Below are positions 41,542 through 51,353 of a stretch of 64,000 nt of DNA, in pieces. Positions within the stretch are counted from its first letter, which is position 1. Every line of letters begins with the position of its first letter. Source of the DNA: Porphyridium purpureum. Lineage: Eukaryota > Rhodophyta > Bangiophyceae > Porphyridiales > Porphyridiaceae. Position numbers and translations under genes: made by a program. The notes beneath the pieces were generated by a model, which was not told the DNA's origin, made no database searches, and saw only the letters and a program-made list of their open reading frames with translations. The stretch covers positions 186,001 to 250,000 of the forward strand of contig VRMN01000003.1 in NCBI GenBank assembly GCA_008690995.1. The letters run 5' to 3'.

Positions 41542-43554
41542 CTAGGCACTGCTAAGCGACTGGCGGATTTCCTGCATCATGCTCATTGCTTCTGCGGTAT
41601 AATTAAGAGGTTTTGCATCCAAAACCGTGAACCGCATTCGATTTTCCTCCTTGTACAATTCGTTCTTCACGCGCACGCGCATGGCAAGAAGCTTTTTGCT
41701 GGCACCTTGCAAGAGTTCGAGGTACTCGGGCTCGGACATCTCACGCTTCTCTTGCAGCTGACCGGCAGAAATACCAAGCACGTGTTGACCAACATCGTCA
41801 AAGATGCTGACATACTGCTGACCTGACTCATCCGCCACCGCCGCGTTCAGCACATAGCGGTACTGGGGCTTTTCGTACGACTTGTTGCATGCTTCGCAAG
41901 ACCATTGGGCCTCTGTCAATTCCGTCAGCTTCTTCTTGTCCACCGGACACGAGGCGTACCACGGTCCGGCCCCGTCGCGGAGCTGGATGGTCATGACCCG
42001 TGCACGACAACTGAAAATCAGTGGCTTTGTCGGGTTCGTGTCAAGAAGAGTCGTTGCTTCGTCTTTGATGCTCTGCAAAGTTCGGCGCTCGCGCGAGATG
42101 CCGCCTGCACCGCCCGGTGTGCCCTGCGTGCCCGCCGCGCCGCCCACGGGGGTGAACTCCAGCACATCTGTACCGCCAACCTGTTCGGCTTTGCCGTCAT
42201 ACCACTTGCGCAGCTCAACGGCTCGTGGAAGGTCAGGGCTGATCTCGAAAGACGACGTGCGTCCAGCGTCCAGCGAAACGCCTCCGTACTCACCGCGACG
42301 CACTCCGCGGCAAAGCATGACGGGATGACCTTCAGCGGACTCAATCAGTTCGATGCCATCGCGCCACAGTGTCACGGATACTTGGCATCCAGACTCGTCC
42401 ACCAGCATCACCGTGCGCTTGCTGAACTGCTCGCCCGTTTTCTGCGAAGTGAGCTCGACCACTGGTTCCACCTGCTGCACAATACCCATTACATCGCAAT
42501 ACTTGCCGGCTTCGATGTCCTGCAACTTGTCAATGCGCACGAGATTCAGCCGCACCTTTGGCTTGACCTCTGCGTGCGGAAGCACTTTGAGCTTGGAGCG
42601 TGCGGTCAGGGTCATTTCGTAGTTGGAGTCCGTGTTTTGATTGTACTTTGGGTTCGACGGCCTAAGCTGAGCCTGCGTAATCGCAACGGTCTGGCCCGGC
42701 ACCAGCATGGCGTCCATAGCTTCCGCAACTTCGTTGAACGCGGACACGCGAATCGACCCGGACGCGTCCGCGATTGCAAACGACATGACGCACCCTTCGC
42801 CCCTCGCATTCTGATACCGACGTGGCTCGCTCTTACTCAGGACTTGCCCGCGTACGACCCAGTGGCTGGTGTACGGGTTTAACGAGGATATTGGGCGGAA
42901 TCCATTTTCGTCTACAGGCAGCTGCAGCTCGCTCTCACCAAAGGTCATCTGTTGCGGCGCGAGAGCGCGGACTACCGCACCCGAACCCATTGACTTCCAG
43001 CTGGGCTTCGCTTGCAGGTGCTCAGGTGTGATCGGTGAGTCTCTGTGCGGAGCACCCTCTGCCTTCTTAGCATCGGGCGTGGCCGCAGTGTTCTCGCCCA
43101 ACTTGGCGTCGAATCCTGTCGCCACAATATCCAACCCTGCCAGCAGCAAGAACTTCTTACCCGACGCGTCACCCATGTTCATGCTGTAGTTCACCAGCTT
43201 GACCACGTCAAAGCACTTGAGCATCTTACGCTGCGCGACCGGCGTCGCTTTTTCATCGTCGTTATCGTGGTCCTCGTGCGGGCGCTTGCCCAACAGCAGC
43301 GGGCCCGTGGGCGGTGTGATCTCTTCGTACACGAGATGCAGCAGCTGCGACTGCATCAAGCCCGTCATTGTAGCCCCTGCGCTGTCGCCCATCACCAGCC
43401 GCGCCGTCCGTTTGCTCCCGTCCTTGCTCATACCCGTGATGATCTCACGCACCTGCAAGCATATGGGCTCGACATCCGGAAACACGCGCTCCAAATGAGC
43501 CAAGCTCCCAAGTGCCGGCGCCACCGGCGCAGCGGCCTGCACAATTCCCTCCAT
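41542..43554 (-). CDS. RPA1: Replication protein A large subunit (RPA70)
   Basis: The main single-stranded-DNA-binding subunit in replication and repair. 670 residues from the ATG at 43554; an upstream non-ATG extension is rejected. The N-terminal RPA70N domain is followed by a linker and DBD-A (PISSLNPYTSHWVVRGQVLSK), DBD-B (CDVMGIVQQVEPVVELTS with GCQVSVTLWRD) and DBD-C (WYASCPVDKKK then WSCEACNKSYEKPQYRYVLN). DBD-C normally holds a four-cysteine zinc ribbon. Here only three of those cysteines are visible: CPVDKKK lacks the second one of the first pair. The end ENRMRFTVLDAKPL is typical. GTACAGT at 43891-43897 and AGTGTAC at 43979-43985 lie upstream. Confidence 0.94.
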   Translation of the reverse strand: MEGIVQAAAPVAPALGSLAHLERVFPDVEPICLQVREIITGMSKDGSKRTARLVMGDSAGATMTGLMQSQLLHLVYEEITPPTGPLLLGKRPHEDHDNDDEKATPVAQRKMLKCFDVVKLVNYSMNMGDASGKKFLLLAGLDIVATGFDAKLGENTAATPDAKKAEGAPHRDSPITPEHLQAKPSWKSMGSGAVVRALAPQQMTFGESELQLPVDENGFRPISSLNPYTSHWVVRGQVLSKSEPRRYQNARGEGCVMSFAIADASGSIRVSAFNEVAEAMDAMLVPGQTVAITQAQLRPSNPKYNQNTDSNYEMTLTARSKLKVLPHAEVKPKVRLNLVRIDKLQDIEAGKYCDVMGIVQQVEPVVELTSQKTGEQFSKRTVMLVDESGCQVSVTLWRDGIELIESAEGHPVMLCRGVRRGEYGGVSLDAGRTSSFEISPDLPRAVELRKWYDGKAEQVGGTDVLEFTPVGGAAGTQGTPGGAGGISRERRTLQSIKDEATTLLDTNPTKPLIFSCRARVMTIQLRDGAGPWYASCPVDKKKLTELTEAQWSCEACNKSYEKPQYRYVLNAAVADESGQQYVSIFDDVGQHVLGISAGQLQEKREMSEPEYLELLQGASKKLLAMRVRVKNELYKEENRMRFTVLDAKPLNYTAEAMSMMQEIRQSLSSA

Positions 43555-44127
43555 CCCTTCCAATCGACCCCTCAGACTGCTCGCCGCCGAGCCTGGCACG
43601 CACCGCCTAGCTCTCGTCCGACCACCCGCCTGGCTGTGCACAGCACATGCACCACATCCAACGCGACGGCGCGGGAATGCACTTCTCGCCGACCTTGCAC
43701 CCACCTATCTCCGTTTCCTTCGCAGCTCCCCCACCCGAACACACACCAGCTGTGCATGCCTCTCCACAGCGCGCACACGTCCTTCTTCTCCACTCTTGTG
43801 CGCCCGACGCGCGCAACACACACGCACGCGCGTTCCGTTTTCGGCGCACGCAGCGCTCCAACCCGTTCGCGCCAAAATGCTGTTCACGCGGTACAGTCCG
43901 TCCAGCCCTTCCGTTCAAACCGGAACAACAAGAATCGACGCGCAAACTACCGGGCTGTACGCCGCGAGCTGTACCGCCAGTGTACACCCGCCTTGTGTGT
44001 TGCGCAGCGAGAAGGGTTTTCGTTTCTACCTGGATGCGTGCGTGAGATGATTTTTTAATTTCGCTCTGCTTGCTATGCGTATCACGAAGCGAGCAACCAA
44101 GCGATCAAGGCGTCTGGTTTATGTTTG

Positions 44128-44148
44128 TTGTGTGTGTGTGTGTGTGTG
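44128..44148. repeat. (GT)n microsatellite
   Basis: An uninterrupted GT dinucleotide run of about ten units in the RPA1/PP2C gap. Confidence 0.9.
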
Positions 44149-44366
44149 AGGAGCAGCATCTATCAAGATGCACAGGTTCAAAGTTGCTAGTGTACCACAG
44201 TGGGTCATCATGATCAACAGCCGCGCGCCACCGTGCGCCGTGAGAGGGGTTTTTTCTTTCTGTCCGTCCCTGTTCGTAGGCCTAGCCAGTAAGTGTTAGG
44301 AGTGGTTGTGGCTATGGTCTCGTTGTATGTCAGTACAGCGTGTAAGAGCGCACAAACACACAAACT

Positions 44367-44402
44367 CACACACACACACACACACACGCACGCACGCACG
44401 CA
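44367..44402. repeat. (CA)n followed by (CGCA)n microsatellite
   Basis: About ten CA units pass directly into four CGCA units. Complementary to the (GT)n run 220 bases to the left, so a long hairpin is possible. Confidence 0.9.
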
Positions 44403-44754
44403 GCCGCAGCGAACGCGCGACCAGTTCCGCCGCTGAGTGTAGGTGCTGTGACGGTGTGTGTTGTGTGGGTTGTATGGTGAGGAGGAAGACGCACGAGATA
44501 GAAGAAGGCGGAGGGGAGGAGAGGAGGGGGGGGAAGGGGAGGAACGGACGTGCGAGGGTTGTGAGGAGGGCGAGGGATTCGGGCGCGATCGGAAGTCCGC
44601 TGGAGCTGTGCACTGGCGCCGGCAAGGGAGATAAAGTGAGCGCGTGTCTGGCGTTCACGTCGGGCCGCACGAGTAAGCCGGGTTGAGAACGACGCCCGCA
44701 AGGTAGCGCCCAGAGGGTCTTGGCGCGCATGCGCGGCCGGGTTGGTGCGCAAAC

Positions 44755-46005
44755 ATGGGGCAGTATTTGAGCACGCCAGTCACGCAAAAAGAGACCGAGA
44801 CTGGGAAAAATGAGTACTTGGAGTATGCGGTCTCGGCCATGCAGGGCTGGCGTATAAGCATGGAGGATGCGCATATCGCCGCGCTGGACGGGTTGTCAGA
44901 CGGCAAGAAAAATGTGGCCCTTTTCGGCGTCTTTGATGGCCACGGCGGTAGGGAAGTCGCGCTGTTTTGCGAGCGGTATATGGCTAGGGAACTGGCAAGC
45001 CTCGAGTCCTTCCAGCAAGGCGATTACGAGACTGCGCTTCCAGAGTTGTTCCATCGCATGGATAATATGCTGGCCGACGAGCGCAACCACAAGGAGCTAG
45101 AACTTCTGAAGTCTGACAACGCAGACGCGGCCAACGCACCCCACAGTGCGCCGCCGGCATCCACGTCGGATAGTATCACAAAGGTTTCTCAGAGCGCCGC
45201 GGTGGCCGTGCAAAGGGGAGCCGCCGCTGACAGCAGCGATTCTTCTGGAGAAGCCGCGGCAGCGCCGTCTGGCACGATGCCGTTGCAAGAGGCTCTCGTA
45301 TTGCTGCAAAAGCTTGCAGAGACTTCCGTGGGGAAAGGTGGAGGAGGAGCCGGAGGCCCGAACGACTCGCGGGATGATTTCGGGGCGGCACTTGGTGAAC
45401 AGATTCGAGGCCTCTCGAGCGAAAGACAGGCCCAGGTGTGTAGTCTGCCAGACTTCCCGATTAACGCAGGCTGCACATCGGTGGTGGCGCTGATTGTGGA
45501 CAATGTGATCTACGTCGCGAATGCAGGCGACTCGAAAGCGGTTCTCTGCCGGGGCGGTCAGGCCGTTCCAATGTCGTTTGAGCACAAACCAGACTCTGAG
45601 ATTGAGACAGCGCGCATTCAGAAGGCGGGCGGCTTTGTGAGCGCAGTGGGACGAGTGAACAACAACTTGAACCTGTCCCGTTCAATAGGAGACCTCAAAT
45701 ACAAGATGAATCCAAACGTCCTGCCGAAGGATCAAATGATCACGGCGGAGCCTGACGTGCAGAAGCAGGTCATAACCAAAGACGACGAGTTCTTGTTCAT
45801 CGCATGCGATGGCGTGTGGGACGTTCTAAGTAACGAGCAAGCAATCGAGTTTGTGCGAAATCGTATGAAAGCAGGCAACCGGTCTTTGGCCCAAGTTTGC
45901 GAAGACGTGTTCGATCATTGTATCTCAGAGGATCCGAGACGAACATCAGGGTTGGGCGGAGACAACATGACGTGTTTGATTGTTAAATTCAATCATGGGT
46001 CGTGA
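44755..46005 (+). CDS. PP2C protein phosphatase, PPM1G-like, myristoylation signal
   Basis: A metal-dependent Ser/Thr phosphatase, 416 residues. It begins MGQYLSTPVTQKETE, with Gly2 in a good N-myristoylation context. The catalytic domain shows AVSAMQGWRISMEDAH, FGVFDGHGG with the metal-binding Asp/Gly, then GCTSVVALIVDNVIYVANAGDSKAVL, NLNLSRSIGDLKYK, FLFIACDGVWDVLS and LGGDNMTCLIV. About 110 residues rich in Ser, Ala and Gly interrupt the domain after the first motifs, in the same place as the acidic insert of PPM1G. The substrate is unknown. Confidence 0.92.
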   Translation: MGQYLSTPVTQKETETGKNEYLEYAVSAMQGWRISMEDAHIAALDGLSDGKKNVALFGVFDGHGGREVALFCERYMARELASLESFQQGDYETALPELFHRMDNMLADERNHKELELLKSDNADAANAPHSAPPASTSDSITKVSQSAAVAVQRGAAADSSDSSGEAAAAPSGTMPLQEALVLLQKLAETSVGKGGGGAGGPNDSRDDFGAALGEQIRGLSSERQAQVCSLPDFPINAGCTSVVALIVDNVIYVANAGDSKAVLCRGGQAVPMSFEHKPDSEIETARIQKAGGFVSAVGRVNNNLNLSRSIGDLKYKMNPNVLPKDQMITAEPDVQKQVITKDDEFLFIACDGVWDVLSNEQAIEFVRNRMKAGNRSLAQVCEDVFDHCISEDPRRTSGLGGDNMTCLIVKFNHGS

Positions 46006-46520
46006 TCACAGTCTGCGGCGAGTGCTTCCTGATTTTGGTCCGGTCGACGGTGGTGCATCGGTAGAGTTCAGTGCAGCGGTGGCTGACTGATTCCGATGCC
46101 GGTAGATCATCTGTGAGTTTTAACATGTGCAACTGTAGCAGCAGCGAACTGCGCCCTACGCGCGACAGGTGTATGTGCCCGGCACGAAATTCCCTCGTTT
46201 CTGGCGGTCTGCATGCTTCTCGTCGCCGCACTTCTGCTTTCTTTCTTTTGTGTTGGCTTGGTCCTCTTTGTCCTCTTTTCCTTGTTGAATGGTGGACACT
46301 GGCCGGAATTTTTATAAGGGCATACATACGTATCTAGTACAAGTAAATCAGTCTGACTGATCATCCGCTCGCGTGAAGCGGCAAGCGCGTACTTTTCCTG
46401 GTAGAGAACGATTTACCAGCTTGGTGCGCGCTGCAGTCTGCCAAGTGCCAAAACGTTTCAACCCAGTGAAACCCGGGTCGGACGAGCGGTTGTTCAGAAG
46501 TCGGCAAGTTTTCGCCAACC
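46006..46520. promoter_or_regulatory. Gap between PP2C and VPS41
   Basis: The promoter region of VPS41. A TATA-like TTTTTATAAGG is near 46308-46318, about 200 bases before the ATG. No GTACAGTG element was seen and no gene is present. Confidence 0.4.
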
Positions 46521-49442
46521 ATGCAAAGCAGCGAGCTAGCCGTTTCGTGCAAGCCGTTCGTCCGCACGCTCGGTGCCGACGTCCAAGAACCTGAAGTGGA
46601 GCAGGAGCCAACAAGCCAAAGCCCGTCCTCTGGCCAGAGCGCATCGACCTTTCCGACCGCGCTGCCGGCGCGCTGCCGCATCAGCTGCGTTGCGGCATAC
46701 CCGAGCGGCGTGCTGTGCTGTGGCACCGAGGCCGGTGACATAGTGGTGCTTGACCTGCACGGCAGAATTGTGCAGCAGATCGTCGGTGTACACCGTGGCG
46801 CAGTGTCGGCGATCGCCGTGCAGCCGTGTCGCGGACATACTGCGTTGTGCATGGTCGTTTCGACAGGATGGAGCGATGGCGTGCTGAAATCGCAGTCACT
46901 GCCTGTGCCAAGTTCAACTCTGGGCCTTGGCGCCATCGGTCGCGATCACCATGGCGACACGAAGGCGTTTACATTCACGCACGAGATTGGCGTATCCGCG
47001 CGCCCAACATGTATCGCCATAGAACCCGAAGAGCTCGCTTCCGCAAAGGACATGCAAAGGGTCTGCTTTGCTGGCTTGGACGGCAGGGTCGTGATACATT
47101 CAAGGCAGTGGTGGGGAGGACAAGATCGCATTCTGCGCAGCGGCGAGGGGCCTGTCCATGCGCTCTGCTGGGAGGGCCCGTTAATTGCGTGGGCAACCGA
47201 CCAGCGCGCCCGGGTGTACGATATCAAGAACGATCGTGGGGTATGCATGGTCGATGCACCAATCTCACATGATATTCACATGCTCAATGCTGGTACTATA
47301 CCTTCGCACGAAGCGGACAGCTCGGGCTCGGGTACTTTTAATCTCCCACCCGTGCAGGACTATGACAGTAATCGGATGGATGAGCTGAACGACATTCAGC
47401 GTGCATTTCGTCCCAAGATTGTGTGTGTACCGGGCTTTACACAGAGCTCGTTCGAGTTGTACTTGTGTTGGCCATCTGCAATTAAGCTCTTGCGGCTTCG
47501 TCACAGCAATGACGGACACTTCAGGCCGGATCTGATCGAGAACTTTAAGCAATCCGAGATTGGTGGGGTGAACCAGCCGCTGAAGGCTGCTTCTTCGCAT
47601 TCGAATGAACAACAGCAACAATCGTCTCTGAAGGCGGCCGCTATGTTTTTCATTGACTCAGTCCCGTTTTCTTCAGATTTGCTGCTCGTGCTGGCGTGGA
47701 ATCGGACGACGGGGTTTGTGATAATCACACTGTCTCGCTCGTCACACGCAATAATCTACTATGAGCAGGTCGCATTTCCGAGCAAAGAGATTTCTCGATC
47801 AGGCCTCACGATGCTGTCAAGAAGAGGGACCGAGGATCCGTGCGCGTGGAGCTGGAACTGTGCCGTGAGCCCGGCGTCGAAGTGGACTGCAGCCATGTGG
47901 AAGATCGAAACGCCCACACCGTACGAAAAAGTTGTCTGGTTGTTCACGCGGGAGCGGTATATGGAGGCGTACTCGATTGCTGAACATGCAGACTTGTTTG
48001 CTGTCGATGCAAACACAGGATCCGCACTTGCATCGCAAAGGAGGAACGACGCTCACGGCGCGGGTACGGGCATTGATGCTGAGAGGCAACCCTCGCAAGA
48101 GACATTTAGTCTAGATTTGTTGGGCGAAAAGCTTTTGGAGCAAAAGCGCAAGCAGTCCATGTGGGATGAGTTGGCGATTTTAATTCCGCGAGTGCTTCAG
48201 AACCGTGCGCGAGGCAGCTCTGCAACGAGGGAGACGGCTGCCAGCTCTAGCATGCGACGCGATTTTCAAAGCAGTGCTGCCACTGCGACCGCGGCCGCCA
48301 CGCAGAAAGCCATTGTCCCCAAGATTCGAGCTGCTTGGCGCAAATGGATTCAAGTCTTCTCGAGCGAACAAAAGCTGTCGCTTTTAGCTGAGCACATTCC
48401 TGTGGAGGACTTGAAACTAGACGAGCGGGAAGTCAACCAGCTTCTAGAACGGCTTGTGCTCGAATCACCGCAAACAGCTCTGATGAGCATCAAAGCCTGG
48501 CCGCGCAATTTGTTCTCCTTGACTGCCATTATCCGCTTTGTAGAATCCGAGCGAAAGAAAGCACCCGAAAATGCCAGGCTGAGCAGCCTTTGTACAGATC
48601 TTTACTTCATGAGTGGCCGGCATGACGAGACCATGGCACTGCTTCTGGATCAAGGTAACAAGGACGTCTTCCGGCATATCCGCACGCACGTGCTGTATGA
48701 AGGAATTGTTGCCTCGAAAGAGCAGCTTGCGAAACTGTTCGAACTTGATCTGACCATGACAGTCCAGTTGCTGATGCAGGCGCCCTCTTCGCTCATAACC
48801 ACTGACGATGTCGTGGCGGTGCTCGAGACGATGGATAATCATAAGTGGATTCGGGCCTACTTGCTCCAGTGTTTTCGTACGAATCCTCGGGAATCTGCTC
48901 ACTTGCACGGCAGATTGCTCGAACTCCTCTGTGAGGAGCCATCGCCAGATCTTTTGGATTTCCTCCAGACGAGTGCGCACTACTCATTGGATACCGCTCT
49001 GAAGGCACTCAACCAGGCGCGAATCGAGACGGGTGCGCAGCTGCACGAAGAGCGCGTGTACGTTTTGAGCCGCATGGGGAACCTTGGCGCAGCCATGGAT
49101 ATTCTCCTGGACGAGCTTGGCGATGTCCCCCGGGCGGTGCGCTTCACCATCAGCAATGGCGACCCTCTTCTGTACAACCGGCTCGTGCAGTGTGCATCCA
49201 TAGATGACTCGGTGCTCGGCGTGCTCCTTTCACACGCCATGTTAGCGCAGGACAATCTGGACCCGCTAGCGCTGCTTCAACTGTTGCGACCCGAGCGCCA
49301 AGTGCCTGCGCTGAGGAGCAGGATCGTCTGTCTGATATCTGAGATGGAGCAGGAGCGGCAGCTGCGCGAGAATTGTAAGCGCTTGCTACAGAATGACACT
49401 GAACTATTCGCTCAACAATTTGAGGACCTCACTCGTTTCTAG
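46521..49442 (+). CDS. VPS41: HOPS tethering complex subunit VPS41
   Basis: A subunit of the HOPS complex that tethers vesicles and late endosomes to the vacuole. 973 residues. The N-terminal 400 or so form a WD/beta-propeller region (GTEAGDIVVLDLHGRIVQQI, HRGAVSAIAV, GPVHALCWEGPLIAWATD). The C-terminal half is alpha-solenoid with a clathrin-repeat-like stretch (LCTDLYFMSGRHDETMALLLDQGNKDVFRHIRTHVLYEGIV) and the family's LLDFLQTSAHYSLDTALKALN, VYVLSRMGNLGAAMDILLDELGDVPRAVRF and LSHAM...NLDPLALLQLL. The protein ends about 55 residues after that and has no C-terminal RING finger, which animal and plant VPS41 carry. It is the longest protein here without introns. Confidence 0.88.
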   Translation: MQSSELAVSCKPFVRTLGADVQEPEVEQEPTSQSPSSGQSASTFPTALPARCRISCVAAYPSGVLCCGTEAGDIVVLDLHGRIVQQIVGVHRGAVSAIAVQPCRGHTALCMVVSTGWSDGVLKSQSLPVPSSTLGLGAIGRDHHGDTKAFTFTHEIGVSARPTCIAIEPEELASAKDMQRVCFAGLDGRVVIHSRQWWGGQDRILRSGEGPVHALCWEGPLIAWATDQRARVYDIKNDRGVCMVDAPISHDIHMLNAGTIPSHEADSSGSGTFNLPPVQDYDSNRMDELNDIQRAFRPKIVCVPGFTQSSFELYLCWPSAIKLLRLRHSNDGHFRPDLIENFKQSEIGGVNQPLKAASSHSNEQQQQSSLKAAAMFFIDSVPFSSDLLLVLAWNRTTGFVIITLSRSSHAIIYYEQVAFPSKEISRSGLTMLSRRGTEDPCAWSWNCAVSPASKWTAAMWKIETPTPYEKVVWLFTRERYMEAYSIAEHADLFAVDANTGSALASQRRNDAHGAGTGIDAERQPSQETFSLDLLGEKLLEQKRKQSMWDELAILIPRVLQNRARGSSATRETAASSSMRRDFQSSAATATAAATQKAIVPKIRAAWRKWIQVFSSEQKLSLLAEHIPVEDLKLDEREVNQLLERLVLESPQTALMSIKAWPRNLFSLTAIIRFVESERKKAPENARLSSLCTDLYFMSGRHDETMALLLDQGNKDVFRHIRTHVLYEGIVASKEQLAKLFELDLTMTVQLLMQAPSSLITTDDVVAVLETMDNHKWIRAYLLQCFRTNPRESAHLHGRLLELLCEEPSPDLLDFLQTSAHYSLDTALKALNQARIETGAQLHEERVYVLSRMGNLGAAMDILLDELGDVPRAVRFTISNGDPLLYNRLVQCASIDDSVLGVLLSHAMLAQDNLDPLALLQLLRPERQVPALRSRIVCLISEMEQERQLRENCKRLLQNDTELFAQQFEDLTRF

Positions 49443-49577
49443 GCAAAGTCTGTCTCAGTAAAACTGTACCCGCGGGCATTGGTGCTCGTGCGCGGCCGTG
49501 AACGATTGGTCCTTTGTTCCAAGGAGGAGATTCGTGGACACCGGCAAGCGCAAGAGCGGCTGTGCGAATCCTCCCGC

Positions 49578-50374
49578 ATGGAATTCAGCGATGAGTCCCC
49601 GCGCACGGTCATCACGGGCCTGTGCCGCCTGTTTTACTCGCTCAAATGGGCAACGGTACGTTTGGTTTGAATATGTCTCTCTTGGTTGGATTCGGTCCAA
49701 CACGATCAAGCGGGTTGGTGGTACTCCTCTTCTGCTAGAAGGACAGCGGTGGACTCTTGAGCAAGCAACTAACGAGACATGACGTGCTCTTCATTGTTTG
49801 TATCTGAAAGGGAACGGGAGGAGGGATCAGTATTCGTGAGAATGGCAAGGTTTACCTCGCCCCTTCTGGAGTGCAGAAGGAGCGCATCCATCCGCAAGAC
49901 ATTTTTGTGCTAGATGAAAGCTCAGGCGCAGTGCTGGAAGCTCCCGCCACGAAGGACCTGAAAATCTCTGCGTGTCGTCCTCTCTTCTACCTGGCGTTCG
50001 AGCTACGTGGTGCAGGCGCATGTCTACACAGCCACTCGATCAACGCCGTGATGGCCACGCTGGTATTTTCTGGCTCAGAGTACACCGTGACACAGCTGGA
50101 GATGATGAAGGGACTTGAGGGTCATGGATACTACGACACACTGACCATCCCGATCATTGAGAACACCGCTCACGAGGCGGAGCTGGAGGCTTCAATGCGC
50201 GAGGCGATGCTCAAGTACCCTGGGTCTCCGGCCGTGCTGGTGCGACGCCACGGCGTGTACGTGTGGGGTTCAGACTGGGTGCAGGCAAAGACGCAGGCCG
50301 AATGCCTGGACTTTTTATTCCAGGCGTCCGTTGCGATGAAGCAGCTTGGGATCGCCAACCCAGCAGCCCCGTAA
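49578..50374 (+). CDS. mtnB: Methylthioribulose-1-phosphate dehydratase (MtnB), two exons
   Basis: A zinc enzyme of the methionine salvage pathway and class II aldolase/adducin fold. Exon 1 (49578-49655) gives [26 protein letters not shown]; exon 2 (49811-50374) resumes with [30 protein letters not shown]. The joined sequence recreates the family core LCRLFY-x-L-x-W-x-T-GTGGGIS without a gap, and the protein is 213 residues, near the usual size. Zinc ligands are in [12 protein letters not shown] (His99, His101) and [10 protein letters not shown] (His173). EHG-like [19 protein letters not shown] follows the pattern of MtnB and its eukaryotic form APIP. ACTGTAC at 49463-49469 lies about 110 bases upstream. 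The exon 1 ATG is the first in frame; an earlier TTG is rejected. Confidence 0.9.
49656..49810 (+). other. Predicted spliceosomal intron, mtnB
   Basis: 155 bases, phase 0. Donor ACG|GTACGT, branch site CAACTAACG with ACTAAC at 49768-49773, acceptor GAAAG|GGA 37 bases further on. Without splicing the first exon runs into a stop within five codons. Confidence 0.88.
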
Positions 50375-51353
50375 TCTCACGAGGGCTGGAGTCCGATGCT
50401 CACATTGATAAAAAGCCATTTTTTTTTCCTTTCCACGCGTGTCGCTGTACACGATGGAGTCGACGGCAGTTTGAGGCTTGTCCGGAAGCGTGCTGCGCAT
50501 GTTCCGCACGCGCCGGAACCGGAGCGCGTGGTTGCGCGTCCGCATGAAGCGGTTACGATTCGGCGTCAGCACGCGCCGAGTCGACTAGCAGTCTATCCCA
50601 GTCGCACGCGCTCCCTCACCGCAGGGCCGGGGCGGCGCGCCGCTGGGCGACGCGCGTGCGTGCCACGCCAACGGGGGTACAGTGACACTAGGGTTTGTCG
50701 CAAATAACCACCGGGATGGCACTGTACCTCACGGGAGCCGTTGAGATGAATTTTTGTGGGGGTCTCTGGTCATAGGGGGTCGCGTTGAGTGTGTTGGCGC
50801 CAAATCGAGTTGGATAGGAAGGGAGGCCCGTTTGATGATTTTGGGGATGGTTCTTGGCTATCCCCCCCTGAACACGCCCACTACCCGTAGATGGTGTGTC
50901 TTTGCTTGGCCGGCCCACGAGGACGAGGTGTGTGTGTGTGTGTGTGTATGTACGCACACATCCACGCCAAAAGGAGTTGCGTGAGACGCTGGGTGTCTCG
51001 ATGGGAATGCGAGAGCACGCAAGCACAAGCAGGGAACACAACAGCGAGCGTGGGATACGGAAAGGCTCGTCAAGCAGCGAGTCGCCGTGAGCGAGAGGCG
51101 ATCTCCCGGTGAGGTTGAGCGCGCGCGACCAGGTCTGCAGCTCGCAGCCTCGATTCCAGCAGAGCTCGAGGCTTGGCGTCGTTAACAAGCGCAACCACTT
51201 CTGCAGGGCTTGGGCTCAGAGAAGTTTGTGTTTGTCGTGTTATCGCTTTCGCTCCCGTGCTGGGGACGAATTGGACATTGCTGCAGGGAGGCGCAAGCAG
51301 CAGTTCACTGCGGACAGCCGTTTCCGTCCGCTTCAAAAGCCCTGATCATTGAC
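50375..51353. promoter_or_regulatory. Gap between mtnB and the DP gene
   Basis: GTACAGTG at 50677-50684 and its complement ACTGTAC at 50721-50727 face each other 36 bases apart, about 630-680 bases before the DP ATG. A nine-T run lies at about 50419-50427 just after mtnB. Open frames (up to 168 codons on the minus strand) show no domain. The long leader before DP could include an unrecognised exon or untranslated region. Confidence 0.45.
50928..50947. repeat. (GT)n microsatellite
   Basis: About ten GT units in the mtnB/DP gap. Confidence 0.9.

Larger units (their letters stand above)
43555..44754. promoter_or_regulatory. Divergent promoter gap, RPA1 / PP2C
   Basis: 1.2 kb. The RPA1 side has GTACAGT (43891-43897) and AGTGTAC (43979-43985). 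Further right are AGTGTAC at 44189-44195 and GTACAGC at 44333-44339, nearer to PP2C. Two simple repeats in opposite orientation lie about 220 bases apart. A purine-rich tract (44500-44580) precedes PP2C. No gene was found. Confidence 0.5.

Noticed and set aside
50688-51194. 168-codon minus-strand frame between mtnB and DP
   Set aside because: No domain, contains the translated GT repeat, and lies on both facing GTAC elements.
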